Assembly: GCA_033398695.1 (NCBI GenBank)
Contig: CM065801.1
Coordinates: forward strand, 1,860,001-1,924,000
Direction: 5' to 3'
DNA: 64,000 nucleotides
Origin: Orobanche coerulescens
Taxonomy: Eukaryota > Streptophyta > Magnoliopsida > Lamiales > Orobanchaceae
Below are positions 25,560 through 36,185 of this stretch, piece by piece. Position 1 is the first letter of the stretch. Each line of letters opens with the position of its first letter. The notes below the pieces were generated by a model that was not told where the DNA came from, did no database searches, and was given only the letters and a program-made list of their open reading frames with translations. A program made the translations under genes and the position numbers.

Positions 25560-26686
25560 TCGGAGTCAACCGGACTCCTGGCCACGGCACAAACCCTTCG
25601 GTCCGTGGCACTTCGCTCGAAATGTCGTTTTTCTTCACCAGCACTGCTGGGACGCGGCACACTGCTGCCGAGCCGCAGCCCCCGCCTATGACACTCGGCA
25701 CTGCACCTTCTCAGTACTGGGCGCGGCCCAGTGGCCGGGCCGCGGCCTCGCTGCCGGCCGCGGCCTCGCGAGCACCGGCGCGGCCTCGCGAGCACGGCCG
25801 CGGCCCCTGCCGAGCACCCCACTGTCGGGTCCTGCCAAGCGGCCCCTGCCGAGACCTGTCGATCATCCTGGGCCGCGGCACATCCCTGCCGAGCCGCGAC
25901 CCCCATCGTTTTGCCTGTGTTCGCCAAAGTCGCCTGTACTACGGGCCGCGGCACACTCCTGCTCGGCCGCGGCCCCGGCCGGATACCTGGGCACATTTTT
26001 GCGCTGTGTGCCGCGGCACACTTGGGCTGGGCCGCGACACACGAGTCAACCTTGCACAAGTTGTGTATTTCTATCATGTTGGGAACGGGAGTTCTTCATT
26101 ATTCACCACCTACACTCAAGAACAAGAGAGAGAGATATATAGAGAGAATACAATTTTCATTTTCCTGGAGATTTATCGGTCGGATCGTCGTGATCTTTTG
26201 ACAAGAGCTTGGTAGCTATTGGGCAAATCTTTTCACCGGTGTAGATCGAGTTTTTGAGTCCGGAAGTACGGGTATTTCGTTAGCTCTTTGTATAAGCCAT
26301 TTACGGTTGTTTTCGTTATCGATCTTGTTGTTGTTATTGATTCCAAATACTTGTAGAACATTTATTACCAAGTGTTTGACAATTGTGGTATACCTCTAGT
26401 TTGTATTAGGGAAGATTGTGTATTTGTGTGTATCGGTGATAGTGGATTTTAAGCGGCTTCGGTCCCGTGGTTTTTACTCTCGTCTTGAGGGGTTTTCCAC
26501 GCTAAAATTTGTGTCTCGTGCTTATTGTTTTTCGAATATCATTTGTATTATTTTATCGAGTTATAATTGGTGCTCTACTCCTCGGTAACCACAAAGTTAC
26601 GATTGAAGAGTTAGAATTTTGTCAAACGAGGTTCCGCTTTATTCGTTGTGACGTGACGTTAGTCGGTATTTTTCCCAACAAACAAG
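25560..26686 (+). mobile_element. LTR (solo or truncated) inside the LINE
   Basis: This splits the LINE endonuclease frame. The right end CGGTATTTTTCCCAACA is a typical copia-type LTR 3' end. A TATATAG at 26136-26142 is preceded by a GA-rich stretch, consistent with plus orientation. The left edge lies near 25560 in GGAGTCAACCGGACTCC. No 5-bp duplication was recognised, so the left boundary is approximate. Long open frames in both strands here are by-products of GC content. Confidence 0.6.
25570..26142 (+). promoter_or_regulatory. GGCCGCGGCC-type word array upstream of a TATA box
   Basis: More than ten copies of GCCGCGGC and one-base variants are spread over 25570-26045, several in tandem around 25735-25810. 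A TATATAG follows at 26136. The composition changes abruptly from AT-rich LINE to GC-rich array. Confidence 0.5.
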
Positions 26687-27092
26687 AGTAGCCAAAGAGC
26701 CCTCTTGTCCTGTAACTTTTGAGGAGCATAAACATTCAATACATTCAGCTTTATACCATCCTTCAACCAGCCCGAAACAATAATAAAATTTCTATTCACC
26801 TCTGAGCTACTCTTAGAAAATACTTTAGGATCCCAAACAGTAGGATCTTTTCTCAACTTGTTAACCCATATATCCTTCCCTTCCACCCCTAAACCACGAA
26901 TATTTAATGAAAGGAAATTCATGGTTTCACCCATTGTACACCTTCTTCCATAACCAAATCCGCAATAATGTTTTCACAATTTCTAACATCTGCACCAAGT
27001 TTAAACCCCAAAATAATAGTATCATTAACCTCACTTTGAAGATCATTAACCTCAGCAGTGTGTAGAATGACTTCTTCTTCTCTGTGTTCTTA

Positions 27093-27101
27093 CTATTTAT
27101 A
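27093..27101 (-). promoter_or_regulatory. Probable TATA box of the GUN1-like gene
   Basis: TATAAATAG on minus lies about 30 bases upstream of the LINE target site. A pyrimidine/purine-rich leader (GAAGAAGAAGTCATTC on minus) continues into the duplicated CAGCAGTGTGTAGAA. If this box is used, transcription starts near 27065 and the LINE lies in the 5' UTR. Based on consensus and spacing only. Confidence 0.5.
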
Positions 27102-27497
27102 TCTTCTTGTGTGTTTCTGTGTTTCAGCTTTGCAGAAGGATTTGAGCATTGTGATTTTCGCCTCAAACTTCATCGTTCAGGATCAGGATTCGACTAAAAA
27201 TTGTGGATACTAGGTCAGGGAGGATTCTATGGCTACTCGCTCAGGTTGTTCGTGCTTTCTACGCGTTTTGTAGAAAAAAAAAAAAAACACGTGCTCGGGC
27301 CATTTGCACTAGTTTTGATATAATAATAAATTAATATTAGATATATTAAATATTAAATTATAAAAATTTATATTAATTATTAGTTGATAAATACTAATCT
27401 ATTTTATATTAAATAATTAATTTTAAATTAGTTACATCCCACATTAATTGAATTGTGAATGAATTGATCAAATAACAAATAACACAATTTTATTTTA
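27102..27497. other. Promoter-side intergenic sequence of the GUN1-like gene
   Basis: A short moderately GC stretch (to about 27300) is followed by AT-rich sequence. No gene is recognised. Confidence 0.5.
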
Positions 27498-28245
27498 GAG
27501 TAAAGTGTACATTTTCACAGATTGCATTGATCGTTGACCACTGCAATCGATTTCATAAACTACCACTTGCTATACTGAACTTCTAACTTTTTTACAATGT
27601 GTGTACTACCGTCAAATTTGGTTAACTCCTTTAATATTTTGAAGGGCATTTCAGTCTTTTTGTTATCATCTTTCTTCAAACCCATTTCCACCATTGTTGA
27701 AGTTTGTGATGAATTAAAATTAGAATATCTCATTCATTTCTTAACCAAATCAAGAACTTCAAGTTGCAAAATAGTCATCTTCTTCTTCTCTACAATTTGA
27801 TATTTATTTTTCCTATTAATATTTTAATTTAGTGAAAGAAATTTAAATGGACATAACTAAAAAAAATTATAAGTTAATTGAAATTTATTAAATACACAAA
27901 TGCTTGAAAGTAAATCTTTAATAGTTGTAATTGATATCCTATCGTAGAGGAGAAAGATGGGGGTTTAATGCAATTTAAATGAGTATATTTCATTATGAAA
28001 TGGATGATATTTTCGAGTTTCAAGTTCTCACAAAGATTGACAATGGTGGAAATTAGTTTCTAGAAGAAGATAACTGCAAAAGACGAATTTACCCTCGTCC
28101 AGACAGACGAAGTTACACGGATTTGACGGACGTACACAAATTGTAAAAAGTTAGGAAGTTCAGTATAGCAAGTGGTAGTTTTTGAAAGTTAGTATTGCAA
28201 GTGGTCTGACTGCCAAACTCCGAGCACACAAAGTGCACTTTAGTC
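27498..28245. mobile_element. MULE-type non-autonomous element, TSD TTTATTTTA
   Basis: Long inverted arms (about 130 bp) start GAGTAAAGTGTAC and end GTGCACTTTAGTC. They share an inner block AAGTTCAGTATAGCAAGTGG (28156-28175) with its complement near 27560-27580. The perfect 9-bp duplication TTTATTTTA (27489-27497 and 28246-28254) indicates the Mutator superfamily. No transposase. Confidence 0.88.
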
Positions 28246-28405
28246 TTTATTTTATTAATAATAGACTAAATTACTTATCTCTAATATACAATTGCACGAG
28301 ACATATAATTGTAGTGGTTTGGGTATAATATACGTTTTGGCTTACCATCATAATAATATTAAAATATATTAACTATTAAATTATAATGATACTTATCTCT
28401 TCTCT

Positions 28406-28832
28406 TTTTTTTTTTTTTGATAACTAGGTGATCCCAGTTTAGCCGCACTAATCCTAGTCCCTCAATGAACCCACTCCTAACCCATTGAGAGAAGTAAATC
28501 GCGAGTCGCTCGAGCAATTCCGGGGTTCCCAATGTCTTTTCTGTACACTTCTGCGCACAAGGAGAAGCTCTTAACTGATTAACGCCTCGAGTTAAAGACA
28601 GCTTCGGGAGAACACCGATTGTCAAGACCTCCGGGTTAAAGCAGAAAATACTCCCACACTGACGCGAGGTTAAACATTGATTAGCGGTCATTTCAATTTG
28701 GCAGGGAGCTAGAGGATCATAAAGAGAAAAACTTCCTCTTTCACCTCCTTGGTGGGGTTAGAACCCAAGACCTCTCCAAATAAGTGTCTTGGGAGTAGAC
28801 GTTCTACCAGTGGACCACCGACCCTTCCCCTT
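28406..28832 (-). mobile_element. tRNA-derived SINE, 14-bp TSD
   Basis: On minus the 5' end has an A-box-like GGTCCACTGGTAG (about 28806-28818) and a B-box-like GGTTCTAACCC (28755-28765), spaced as in a tRNA gene. The 3' end has an A-tail (T run on plus, 28406-28418). The duplication CTTATCTCTTCTCT flanks it (28392-28405 and 28833-28846). An open reading frame on minus inside it is not a gene. Transcription by RNA polymerase III is expected from the internal promoter. Confidence 0.9.
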
Positions 28833-28846
28833 CTTATCTCTTCTCT

Positions 28847-29590
28847 AATATAAAATGAAAGTGTGTATGGTGGTCATACCAACTTTGGTGAAATACTATA
28901 ATTATAAATAAAAAAATTATATAATAGTAATATTTATGATAAGAATAGTAATCTTATACATCGTATTCAATAAAAATTTTGAAATTCCATAATAATTTTA
29001 TGACCTATCATTTTAATTTCTAAAGTTGAGATTCATGTGTAATAATTATAATATAGTAATGATAATCAAGATATTCTACTTAATAATTTCTTTTTGAAAT
29101 CCTATAATTTACGAAGTACAATATTATTTTTTAGTTTTTATTTAATAAATCTACGGGAAACGGGGAAAGTCCATAATACGATATCTAAAGTAGTAGTTGT
29201 TGTTGTATTCAGTTTTTTAGAAATGAAATTGCATTAAGAATAACAAATAATAATCAAGAATATTCTTTTTCATTATACTCAATAAATTTATATAACACCC
29301 TAAGTTATGAACTAACCCCACAATTTTTAATTTTTATATAATATTTTTGTGTGTGAGTCCATGTATGATATCAATAATAATAATAATAATAATTATAATA
29401 ATCTTTTATATTGTACACAATAAGATATTTGAACTCCATAGATTTATGGACTATCTTTTAAGTTTCTAATATTGAAAATGCATGGATAATAAAAATAATA
29501 ATAATAATAATAATAATTAATAATGATAATAGTTGAATAAGAGTCAAAATAATCTTAAAATTTTATCCAGTGAAACTTCTAAATCCCCAA
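28847..29590. other. AT-rich intergenic DNA with ATA/AAT microsatellites
   Basis: No gene seen. Trinucleotide runs lie near 29374-29402 and 29486-29513. Confidence 0.6.
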
Positions 29591-29984
29591 AATTTTAAAG
29601 TGGGAATCAATTTTTTAATACCAAATCATAAAATTGACAAGTTTTATATCCACATTCATAAGAGAATGAGTTTTTAGTACCGTTTTGATTAAGAAGACCA
29701 AAATATCCTCCCAAAGGTTGTAATATTGATTTTTTTTCTTTTTGTATTTTATTTAATTTAAACTATTTTTTTTTCTTTTTCATTTTCTCATCTGCTCAAA
29801 GCCGATCGATATTAATGTCTAACAACCAAAATTTAACTACAACTTATACATCAAAACAACACAACCATTATTCGAAAAGAAAAGTTGACGTTCAAATAGG
29901 ACTTCATTTATCGTGCTTCTGGGTTCATAAAGAAGGTATGCATCGATAGTTTACCGCTGGAATTTTTTTTCCGACAAGTTCTTC

Positions 29985-30305
29985 CGGACACGATGGCTGC
30001 ACACGATGGCAAGCCACCGTGTGCAACGATCGTGCCCAACGGCCTTGACATCGTGCGCACAACTAACGTGTCGGGCAGATTACATACTTCTTGGGCGCCG
30101 CCGCCTCGTATCCTACATGGCCGAGTCTTGTCGGGGCACACGATCGTACCCACGATGGGACTAGCCATCGTGTGCACACGGTCATGGCAGGATGCACACG
30201 ACAACAGCAGCTCATGACCGTGGGCAAGATGCACAAAAGTTCATGTGCACACGATGGGGCCCACGATCGTGCCCACGATGGGACTAGCCATCATGTGCAC
30301 AAGAA
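29985..30305 (-). repeat. CACACGATCGTG word array (derivative, transposase side)
   Basis: Many copies of CACACGATGG, CACGATCGTG and close forms occur, the counterpart of 53865-54055 in the large element. Single clusters recur in each tandem unit at about 30930-30985 and 31605-31655, and again at 32205-32305. Confidence 0.75.
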
Positions 30306-30420
30306 CATCAACATTTTTCACTAATTTCTCAAATTACTCGTCAACTTACGTGTTGTTACTTATATATTAATAAGTATTTGTTAACAATATACTTATTTAA
30401 AAAGTTATAGATTGAATTAA

Positions 30421-30682
30421 GTGAGAATCAATTTTTTAATACCAAACCATAAAATTGATAAGTTTTATATCCTCACTCATAAGAGTATAAGTTATTGATA
30501 CCATTTTGCTTAAAAAGACTAAAATGTCCTCCAAAAAGGTGTTGATGATGACTTTTCTTTTTTATCTTTTAGTGATAGATTTAAGGGTATTAATGTCTTT
30601 TGGTATCAAAAACTTATACTCTTATGAATGAGGATATATAACTTGTTACTTTTATGATTTGGTATTATAAAAGATAGAACCC
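30421..30682. mobile_element. 262-bp mini-MULE, TSD TTGAATTAA
   Basis: Ends GTGAGAATCAATTTTTTAAT and ...AAAAGATAGAACCC are the termini of the same Mutator-like family. The perfect 9-bp duplication TTGAATTAA is at 30412-30420 and 30683-30691. It consists of little more than the two terminal repeats. It is nested in the tandem-repeat part of the derivative. Confidence 0.92.
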
Positions 30683-30691
30683 TTGAATTAA

Positions 30692-31990
30692 CATAATATA
30701 TTGCATATCGTGTGTAGTCTATATGTTCTCACTGTATTAGTTCGTACATATAAGTTCATCATCTGTATGAAATATCTCATATACTAATGCATTACACGAA
30801 ATAACAAATACGAGTTTGTATAAGAAGTCATGTAGTAATTAATGTTTGATCAAGCAACTTTAGAATCACAAAACATTCTTCTAGATAACATATTAAATCA
30901 AATTGGCAAAAATACCAAAAGTTCATATGCACACGATGGGCACACGATCGTGTCCACGATGGGACTAGCCATCGTGTGCACAAGAACATCAACATTTTAC
31001 ACTAATTTCTCAAATTACTCGTCAATTTACGTGTTGTTACTTATATATTAACGAGTATTTGTTAACAATATACTTATTTAAAAAGTTATAGATTGAATTT
31101 ATGAATTAACATAATATATTGCATATCGTGTGTAGTCGATATATTCTTATTGTATTAGTTCGTACATATAAGTTCATAATTAGTACTCCCTCTGTCTCAG
31201 CTAACATGAGCATTTTGACTTTATATGGTCAATAATTTTCAAGTTTGACTATAAATTAATTTCAAACTATAATGGTAAAATATTTAACAAAATTATATTA
31301 TGAAACTTTAGATGGTGAAGTTTCATAATATAATTTTGTTAAATATTTCACCATTATATTTTGAGATTAATTCTTAGTCAAACTTAAAAATTATTGATCA
31401 TATAAAGTCAAAATGCTCATGTTAGCTGGGACGGAAGGAGTATGAAATATCTCATATACTAATGAATTACACGAAATAACAAATACGAGTTTGTATAAGA
31501 AGCCATATAGTAATTAATGTTTGATCAAGCAATTTTAGAATCACAAAACATCATTCTAGATAACACATTAAATCAAATTGGCAAAAATACCAAAAGTTCA
31601 TATGCACACGATGGGCACACGATCGTGTCCACGCTGGGACTAGCCATCGTGTGCACAAGAACATCAACATTTTACACTAATTTCTCAAATTACTCGTCAA
31701 TTTACGTGTTGTTACTTATATATTAACGAGTATTTGTTAACAATATACTTATTTAAAAAGTTATAGATAATTAACATAATATATTGCATATCGTGTGTAG
31801 TCAATATGTTCTTATTGTATTAGTTCGTACATATAAGTTCATAATTAGTATGAAATATCTCATATACTAATGAATTACACGAAATAACAAATACGAGTTT
31901 GTATAAGAAGTCATGTAGTAATGAATGCTTGAACAAGCAATTTTAGAATCACAAAACATCCTTCTAGATAACACATTAAATCAAATTGGC
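30692..31990. repeat. Tandem repeat of about 418 bp inside the MULE derivative
   Basis: Units begin at CATAATATATTGCATATCGTG (about 30692, 31110, 31776) and each holds one CACACGATCGTG cluster. The second unit is lengthened by the Stowaway insertion. A partial unit precedes the mini-MULE at about 30230-30411, and the last unit is partial. Short open frames repeated in the units are not genes. Confidence 0.85.
31186..31440. mobile_element. Stowaway MITE, TA target, with empty site next door
   Basis: Arms CTCCCTCTGTCTCAGCTAAC and GTTAGCTGGGACGGAAGGAG form a near-complete hairpin of about 125-bp arms. It is flanked by TA (31184-31185 and 31441-31442). The next tandem unit at about 31840-31855 reads CATAATTAGTATGAAATATC, the uninterrupted target. 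Confidence 0.95.
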
Positions 31991-32200
31991 AAATAGCAAT
32001 GTGCCTACAGCATGCCGGCGCTGTCGGGCCCTGTATCCTACAACTGCTGAGTGATGTCGGTGATCGTCGTGTGTAAACCAAATTGGCAAATAGCGATGTG
32101 CCTACAGCATGTGGGCACTGTCGGGCGTTGTAACCTACAGCTTGCGGGCGCTGCCGGGACCTATATCCTACAGCTGATGAGTGTTGTCGGGGATCGTCGT
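31990..32200. repeat. Imperfect tandem duplication with GC-rich units
   Basis: CAAATTGGCAAATAGC...GTGCCTACAGCATG...GATCGTCGTGTGTAAAC occurs twice (about 31981-32078 and 32079-32210). The second copy is longer because of an internal repeat. Within the Mutator-like derivative. Confidence 0.7.
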
Positions 32201-32320
32201 GTGTAAACATCGTGCCCACGAAAGAACATCGTGCACACGATGGTGTCATCTTCTTCAGCACCATCGTGAGACGATGAACAACCGTCATGGCACGATCGTG
32301 TGTGAATAAATTACACTAAC

Positions 32321-32419
32321 TGGTGGCTTATTAACGAAAGTCTCTTCAGATGGAGTGTCACTAGCGTGTGAGGAATTTCTGGCGTCTTCAGATTCTCTGT
32401 CGTAGTCGGAGTTCGACAT
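32321..32419 (-). pseudogene. First exon of the DUF1985/Ulp1-type gene, remnant in the derivative
   Basis: 33 codons from an ATG at 32419 (MSNSDYDRESED...). They match exon 1 at 34186-34284 in the large element with a few substitutions and end at the same donor-like position (GTTAGT). The rest of the gene has been deleted. Confidence 0.7.
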
Positions 32420-32463
32420 TTTCTTGGCGGCGATAGGGTTTCACGACGGGGGGTTTCAATTTC

Positions 32464-32465
<2 letters not shown>

Positions 32466-32508
<43 letters not shown>
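32466..32508. repeat. (GA)n microsatellite
   Basis: GAGAGA run broken by one A, close to the head-to-head ends of the two Mutator-like elements. Confidence 0.9.
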
Positions 32509-32509
<1 letters not shown>

Positions 32510-32734
32510 TTTTTTGGAAGAGAGAGATTGGGTTGTGGGACCGTTTAGATTATTGTTGTTTGGTTTTATTAGTTTTCTATCTTTTATGTTTTTGTATCTT
32601 TTAGTGGTAGACTTTAAGGGTAACAATGTCTTTTAACACATTTTGGTATCAAAAACTTATACTCTTATAAATGGGGATATATAATTTGTTACTTTTATGG
32701 TTTGGTACTAAAAAGGAGAGATCCCATTTTTAAA

Positions 32735-33926
32735 CTATTATTATTATTTTTAAAACTGAAGATCATGAATTATGACAATTGAAGATAAATATAAATGTTA
32801 TTTCATCACCAAATATCATATACAATATTATAGAAAAAACATATTTTTTATTTATTTATTTCAAAATTATTTTATATATAATTAGCGCATGCATTCTTTA
32901 TGTCATACTAAATACGATAAATTAAAATACAAAAGATTCATATTATAAGGCAATATAAAGTGTATATATAAAAATAATAAACTTCTCCAGATTTAGACTT
33001 TAATTTTTCAATAATATATATCTTCAAATATTTTTAAAAAAATAATATTAAAACATTCCTTTTGAATTTGATACGTATAATTATAAGCGTATTATTTTTC
33101 TTTATATATAAATCCTTTTTACAATAAATTTGCTATATTTTTTACTTTATATTAATTAAAAACTTTAACTTTAATTTATCATTTTATTTTAACTTTAAGT
33201 AGCCCTACAATAATGTCATTTTTTAAAACTCTATTGCTAAACTAACTATACAAAGTTCAATTTTTTGTTTCAATATATAATGTTGTTTTTTCCCAAAAAA
33301 ATTGATAGTATATATATATATATACTTCAATTATTTCATTCTAGTTGGTGTTCAAATCTGAAGAGTCCATTTCAGTAGATTAATTAATTTTCTGTTTTCA
33401 ATCATGTTAACAAAGGTACAATTTATTAGAAGGATTGGGATGCACCCTGCTGTGCTGCATCCCAACCGTCGGATTACATACACCCGCACGGGTGTGTGTG
33501 TGCGTGTGTAATTCGACGGTGCAGTGCAGCACAGCAGGGTGCTGCACTGCAGAGGATCTCTGCCCTTATTAGAATTAGATATTCCTACTTACTTTTATAA
33601 ATCAGTAAGTCACTGTTCTTATTTATATATTAAATTAAAATATTATACTCTCTTTCCTCACCTGAAAAGCCTGTCTGATTTGAATATAATTTTTTAATTT
33701 TAGTCATTTTGAAGAAGATACAATTTATTTTAAACCATATATTTTTATTTATTTTTAATTTTTTCAATGAACTAAAATAATGCAATTTATAACAAAAAAG
33801 GTTGATTTTGTAATTAGATATTAATATCTTATATTTCATTTAAACAATTATATTTTATTTTAAAAATGAACATCCATTGAGTCCAAAATGTGCGCGTTTT
33901 ATGATTTTTCATACTATATCATGTGC
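32735..33926. other. AT-rich spacer between two inverted Mutator-like elements
   Basis: No gene is seen. It contains a short MITE (33432-33565) and a TA run near 33310. Confidence 0.6.
33432..33565. mobile_element. 134-bp MITE, TSD TTATTAGAA
   Basis: The perfect 9-bp duplication TTATTAGAA is at 33423-33431 and 33566-33574. The ends GGATTGGGAT and ...AGAGGATCTCTGCCC resemble those of the copy at 55133-55280. The interior is a near-hairpin of CTGCTGTGCTGCA and CACGGGTGTGTG words. A 9-bp duplication suggests the Mutator superfamily. Confidence 0.85.
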
Positions 33927-34284
33927 ATATATAGTGGGACCCTATCTTTTTTAGTATCAAAGCATAAAAGTAAGAAGCCATATATCCTCATTCATAAGAG
34001 TATAGGTTTGTTATACCAAAATGTGTTAAAAGACATTATTACCTTTAAAGTCTACCACTAAAAGATAAAAAAACATAAGAAATAGAAAACTAATAAACTC
34101 AAACAACAATAATCTAAATGGTCACACAACCCGGTCTTTCTCTCCCTTCCAAAAAAAAAACTCTCTCTCTATCGCCGGCAAAAAAATGTCGAACTCTGAC
34201 TACGACAGACAATCTGAAGATGGTAGAAGTTCCTCACACACTAGTGACACTCCATTTGAAGAGACTTTCGTCAATGAACCGCCG

Positions 34285-34664
34285 GTTAGTGCAATTTATT
34301 CACACACGATCGTGTCACGACGGTTGTTCATCGTCTCACGATGGTGCTGAAGAAGATGACACCATCGTGTGCACGATGGTCTTTCATGGCACGATGGTTT
34401 ACACACGACGATCGTCGGTCGTGTGAGCCGTCGTGAGCAAGAAGACCAGAGGCTTCTGCCTCGCACATGATGGTCTACACACGATGGGCGTCGATCGTGT
34501 GAGCCATCGTGGGCAAGAAAATCAAAAGTTCTGCCTTGCATATGACGGTCTACACACGACGGGCATTGATCGTGTGCATGCCATCGTGTGCAAGCAGTGG
34601 CATTTTTTTTCGTTTTATTAAGCATTCGATCATGGTTCTTATGATTTTTATGTCTGTATTGCAG
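34285..34664 (+). repeat. CACACGATCGTGTG word array in the first intron
   Basis: About a dozen CACACGATCGTGTG, CACGATGG and CATCGTGTGC words lie between a donor-like GTTAGT and an acceptor TTGCAG. The other end of the element has a comparable cluster at 53865-54055. Such subterminal words are the usual place for transposase or regulator binding in DNA transposons (inference). Confidence 0.65.
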
Positions 34665-36185
34665 ATTGGTTGCGTATGAAAGAGACCTACATTACGCTTT
34701 GTTACACGGCAAGTGAATCTTTACATACGGGAGGCGGTATTTAAAGAGATAGTTGAGACGCTAAGAGGTATGGGCCGCAATTCTGCAGTTGGTGATCGAG
34801 CTATCGAGAACTTGACCGAGGGGGTCCTGGAGCGTTTAATTAAAGTTAGAAGAAATTGGAGTACAAATACTGCCCTGCATCACTTGATTGTCCGCCAATT
34901 GGAGGGTGATCAAATCCCTCCAGGTTTGCGGGAGGACCATTCGTTTTATGGCCCGCGATTTTGCCATGATCACTGGACTGCACTTTGGAAACTCTACTTT
35001 CCATCCACAGGACGACCATCTCCTTCGGTCTGACGGTATTTTCCACAAAATACTCCATGAAAAAATTATTAAGGTTAGTGTTTTCTGGAAGAAGTTCAAT
35101 GCTCGGGATTTTGGTAGAGACATAAGAGATTATGTGAAGGTTGCCAATTTGCTTATATACTACTACTTTATCCTACGCCGTGACGATATGATGGTCGAGA
35201 CATGGGCATGGGCATTAGTTGAGGATTCCGAACAGTGGGATATGTTTCCTTGGGGTTCTTATGGCTTTGGGGTTTTGTCTTACTACATAGACAATGTTGC
35301 CATGAAGGAGGGACAGGAACATGAGGACTATCACTTCTATGGTCCGGTTTGGGCTTTACAGATATGGTCGTACGAGATGATTCCTTCATTAGGAGAATTG
35401 TGTGGAATTCGATATAAATTTGTCCAAGTTCCTCGATGTTTGATGTGGACTAGGAGGAAGATGTTATGTGATTTCACTCATTTCTTCGACAAAAAGGTAC
35501 ATAAATTTATAAAATTATTTTCTTCTGACTTCACTCATCTCTTCAACGTTATGTGATTTTACTCTAATGGTATGCTTTAATGACTATTTTGCAGCACAAA
35601 GTACTTCTCTCTTTACCGCATCTGGAGGAGGATGAGGATGAGTACTACTACGTGAGTTTTGAGAATAGATCGCCATATGATGTTAAGTTCATAAAGCCTA
35701 TAAGAATAGTTGTGAAGAACAAGGAGGATGAGCCTGCTCCGAAGGCGAGAAAGAAAGTTATGGATAGGTTGAAGAAGGCTGCTGGGAAATTGATTACACA
35801 TGAGTCGGCACATAAAGTGTCGAAGCGACGCTGACAGAGTACCCTACCAGTAGATGGTGCAGAGACATCTGACCGGGAGAGGCATTCAGAGAGGGTGTGT
35901 TGTGTCCACGGACTTTCTTATCCGGACCACACCCAGGACACGAGCAGGGATGAGTACTTCAATCGCCGTTTGAAGGCGATCTTGTACGACGAGTCTGAGA
36001 TAGGATTTATTGCTCGAGTTTCTCTCCGGGTGCTTTCAGGGATCGTGGATTTCTTTGGACCTACGCATAGGAGTTCTAGGAGCCCGGTACACTACTCTGC
36101 TGGAATCCATGATAGGTCTCTCAATCGGCCTCGTCATTCTGCATCTATTAGCAGCGCCTAACGGAGGATTCCTGACCCTCTACGT

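Larger units (their letters stand above)
22262..26937 (-). pseudogene. Plant L1-type LINE ORF2, broken
   Basis: Pieces in order on minus: the endonuclease N-terminus (26934-26690, SLNIRGLG...NVYAPQ), the endonuclease C-terminus (25560-25130, CMGDFNAVRS...LSDHSPLLL), a coiled, charged linker (25129-24914), then reverse transcriptase (24754-22262). The RT has LKIDFEKAYDNVNW, GLRQGDPLSPFLF and the catalytic YADD. A zf-RVT C-terminal domain follows (C...HLF..C). An inserted LTR splits the endonuclease. Stops separate the linker from the upstream and downstream pieces, and another lies near 24490. It cannot make a full protein. The 733-codon open stretch within the RT shows it is not ancient. Confidence 0.9.
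21895..27052 (-). mobile_element. L1-like LINE inserted upstream of the GUN1 coding region, 15-bp TSD
   Basis: The 3' end is an A-tail (T run on plus) at 21895-21905. The 5' end is at 27052, truncated at about the ORF1/ORF2 border. Both sides carry the perfect duplication CAGCAGTGTGTAGAA (21880-21894 and 27053-27067), the hallmark of target-primed reverse transcription. It carries a Stowaway MITE at its 3' end and an LTR inside its endonuclease region. Without these two it is about 3.8 kb. It has the same orientation as the GUN1-like gene. Confidence 0.95.
29600..32725 (-). mobile_element. Deletion derivative of a Mutator-like element, inverted
   Basis: Left end GTGGGAATCAATTTTTTAATACC and right end ...GGTACTAAAAAGGAGAGATCCC match the two ends of the large element at 33936-54468 in reverse orientation. 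Flanks are AATTTTAAA (29591-29599) and ATTTTTAAA (32726-32734), an 8/9 match fitting a 9-bp duplication. The stretch 29600-30050 is the reverse complement of about 54000-54468, and 32300-32725 of 33936-34300. The interior has lost nearly all coding sequence and holds CACACGATCGTG words, a tandem repeat, a mini-element and a Stowaway MITE. Confidence 0.88.

Noticed and set aside
25622..26215. Long open frames of up to 197 codons in the GC-rich segment
   Set aside because: They overlap in several frames, consist of Pro/Arg/Ala-rich low-complexity sequence from the GGCCGCGGCC array, and lie in an LTR.
28359..28691. 110-codon open frame on minus
   Set aside because: It lies inside a SINE bounded by a 14-bp duplication and an A-tail; the end of the frame is encoded by the tail.
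28755..28819. Possible tRNA gene
   Set aside because: A- and B-box-like sequences are present, but no cloverleaf acceptor stem was found, and the unit is flanked by SINE features.
30091..30324. Open frames with repeated HDRTHDG-like peptides
   Set aside because: They are translations of the CACACGATCGTG words and are not conserved in frame between copies.
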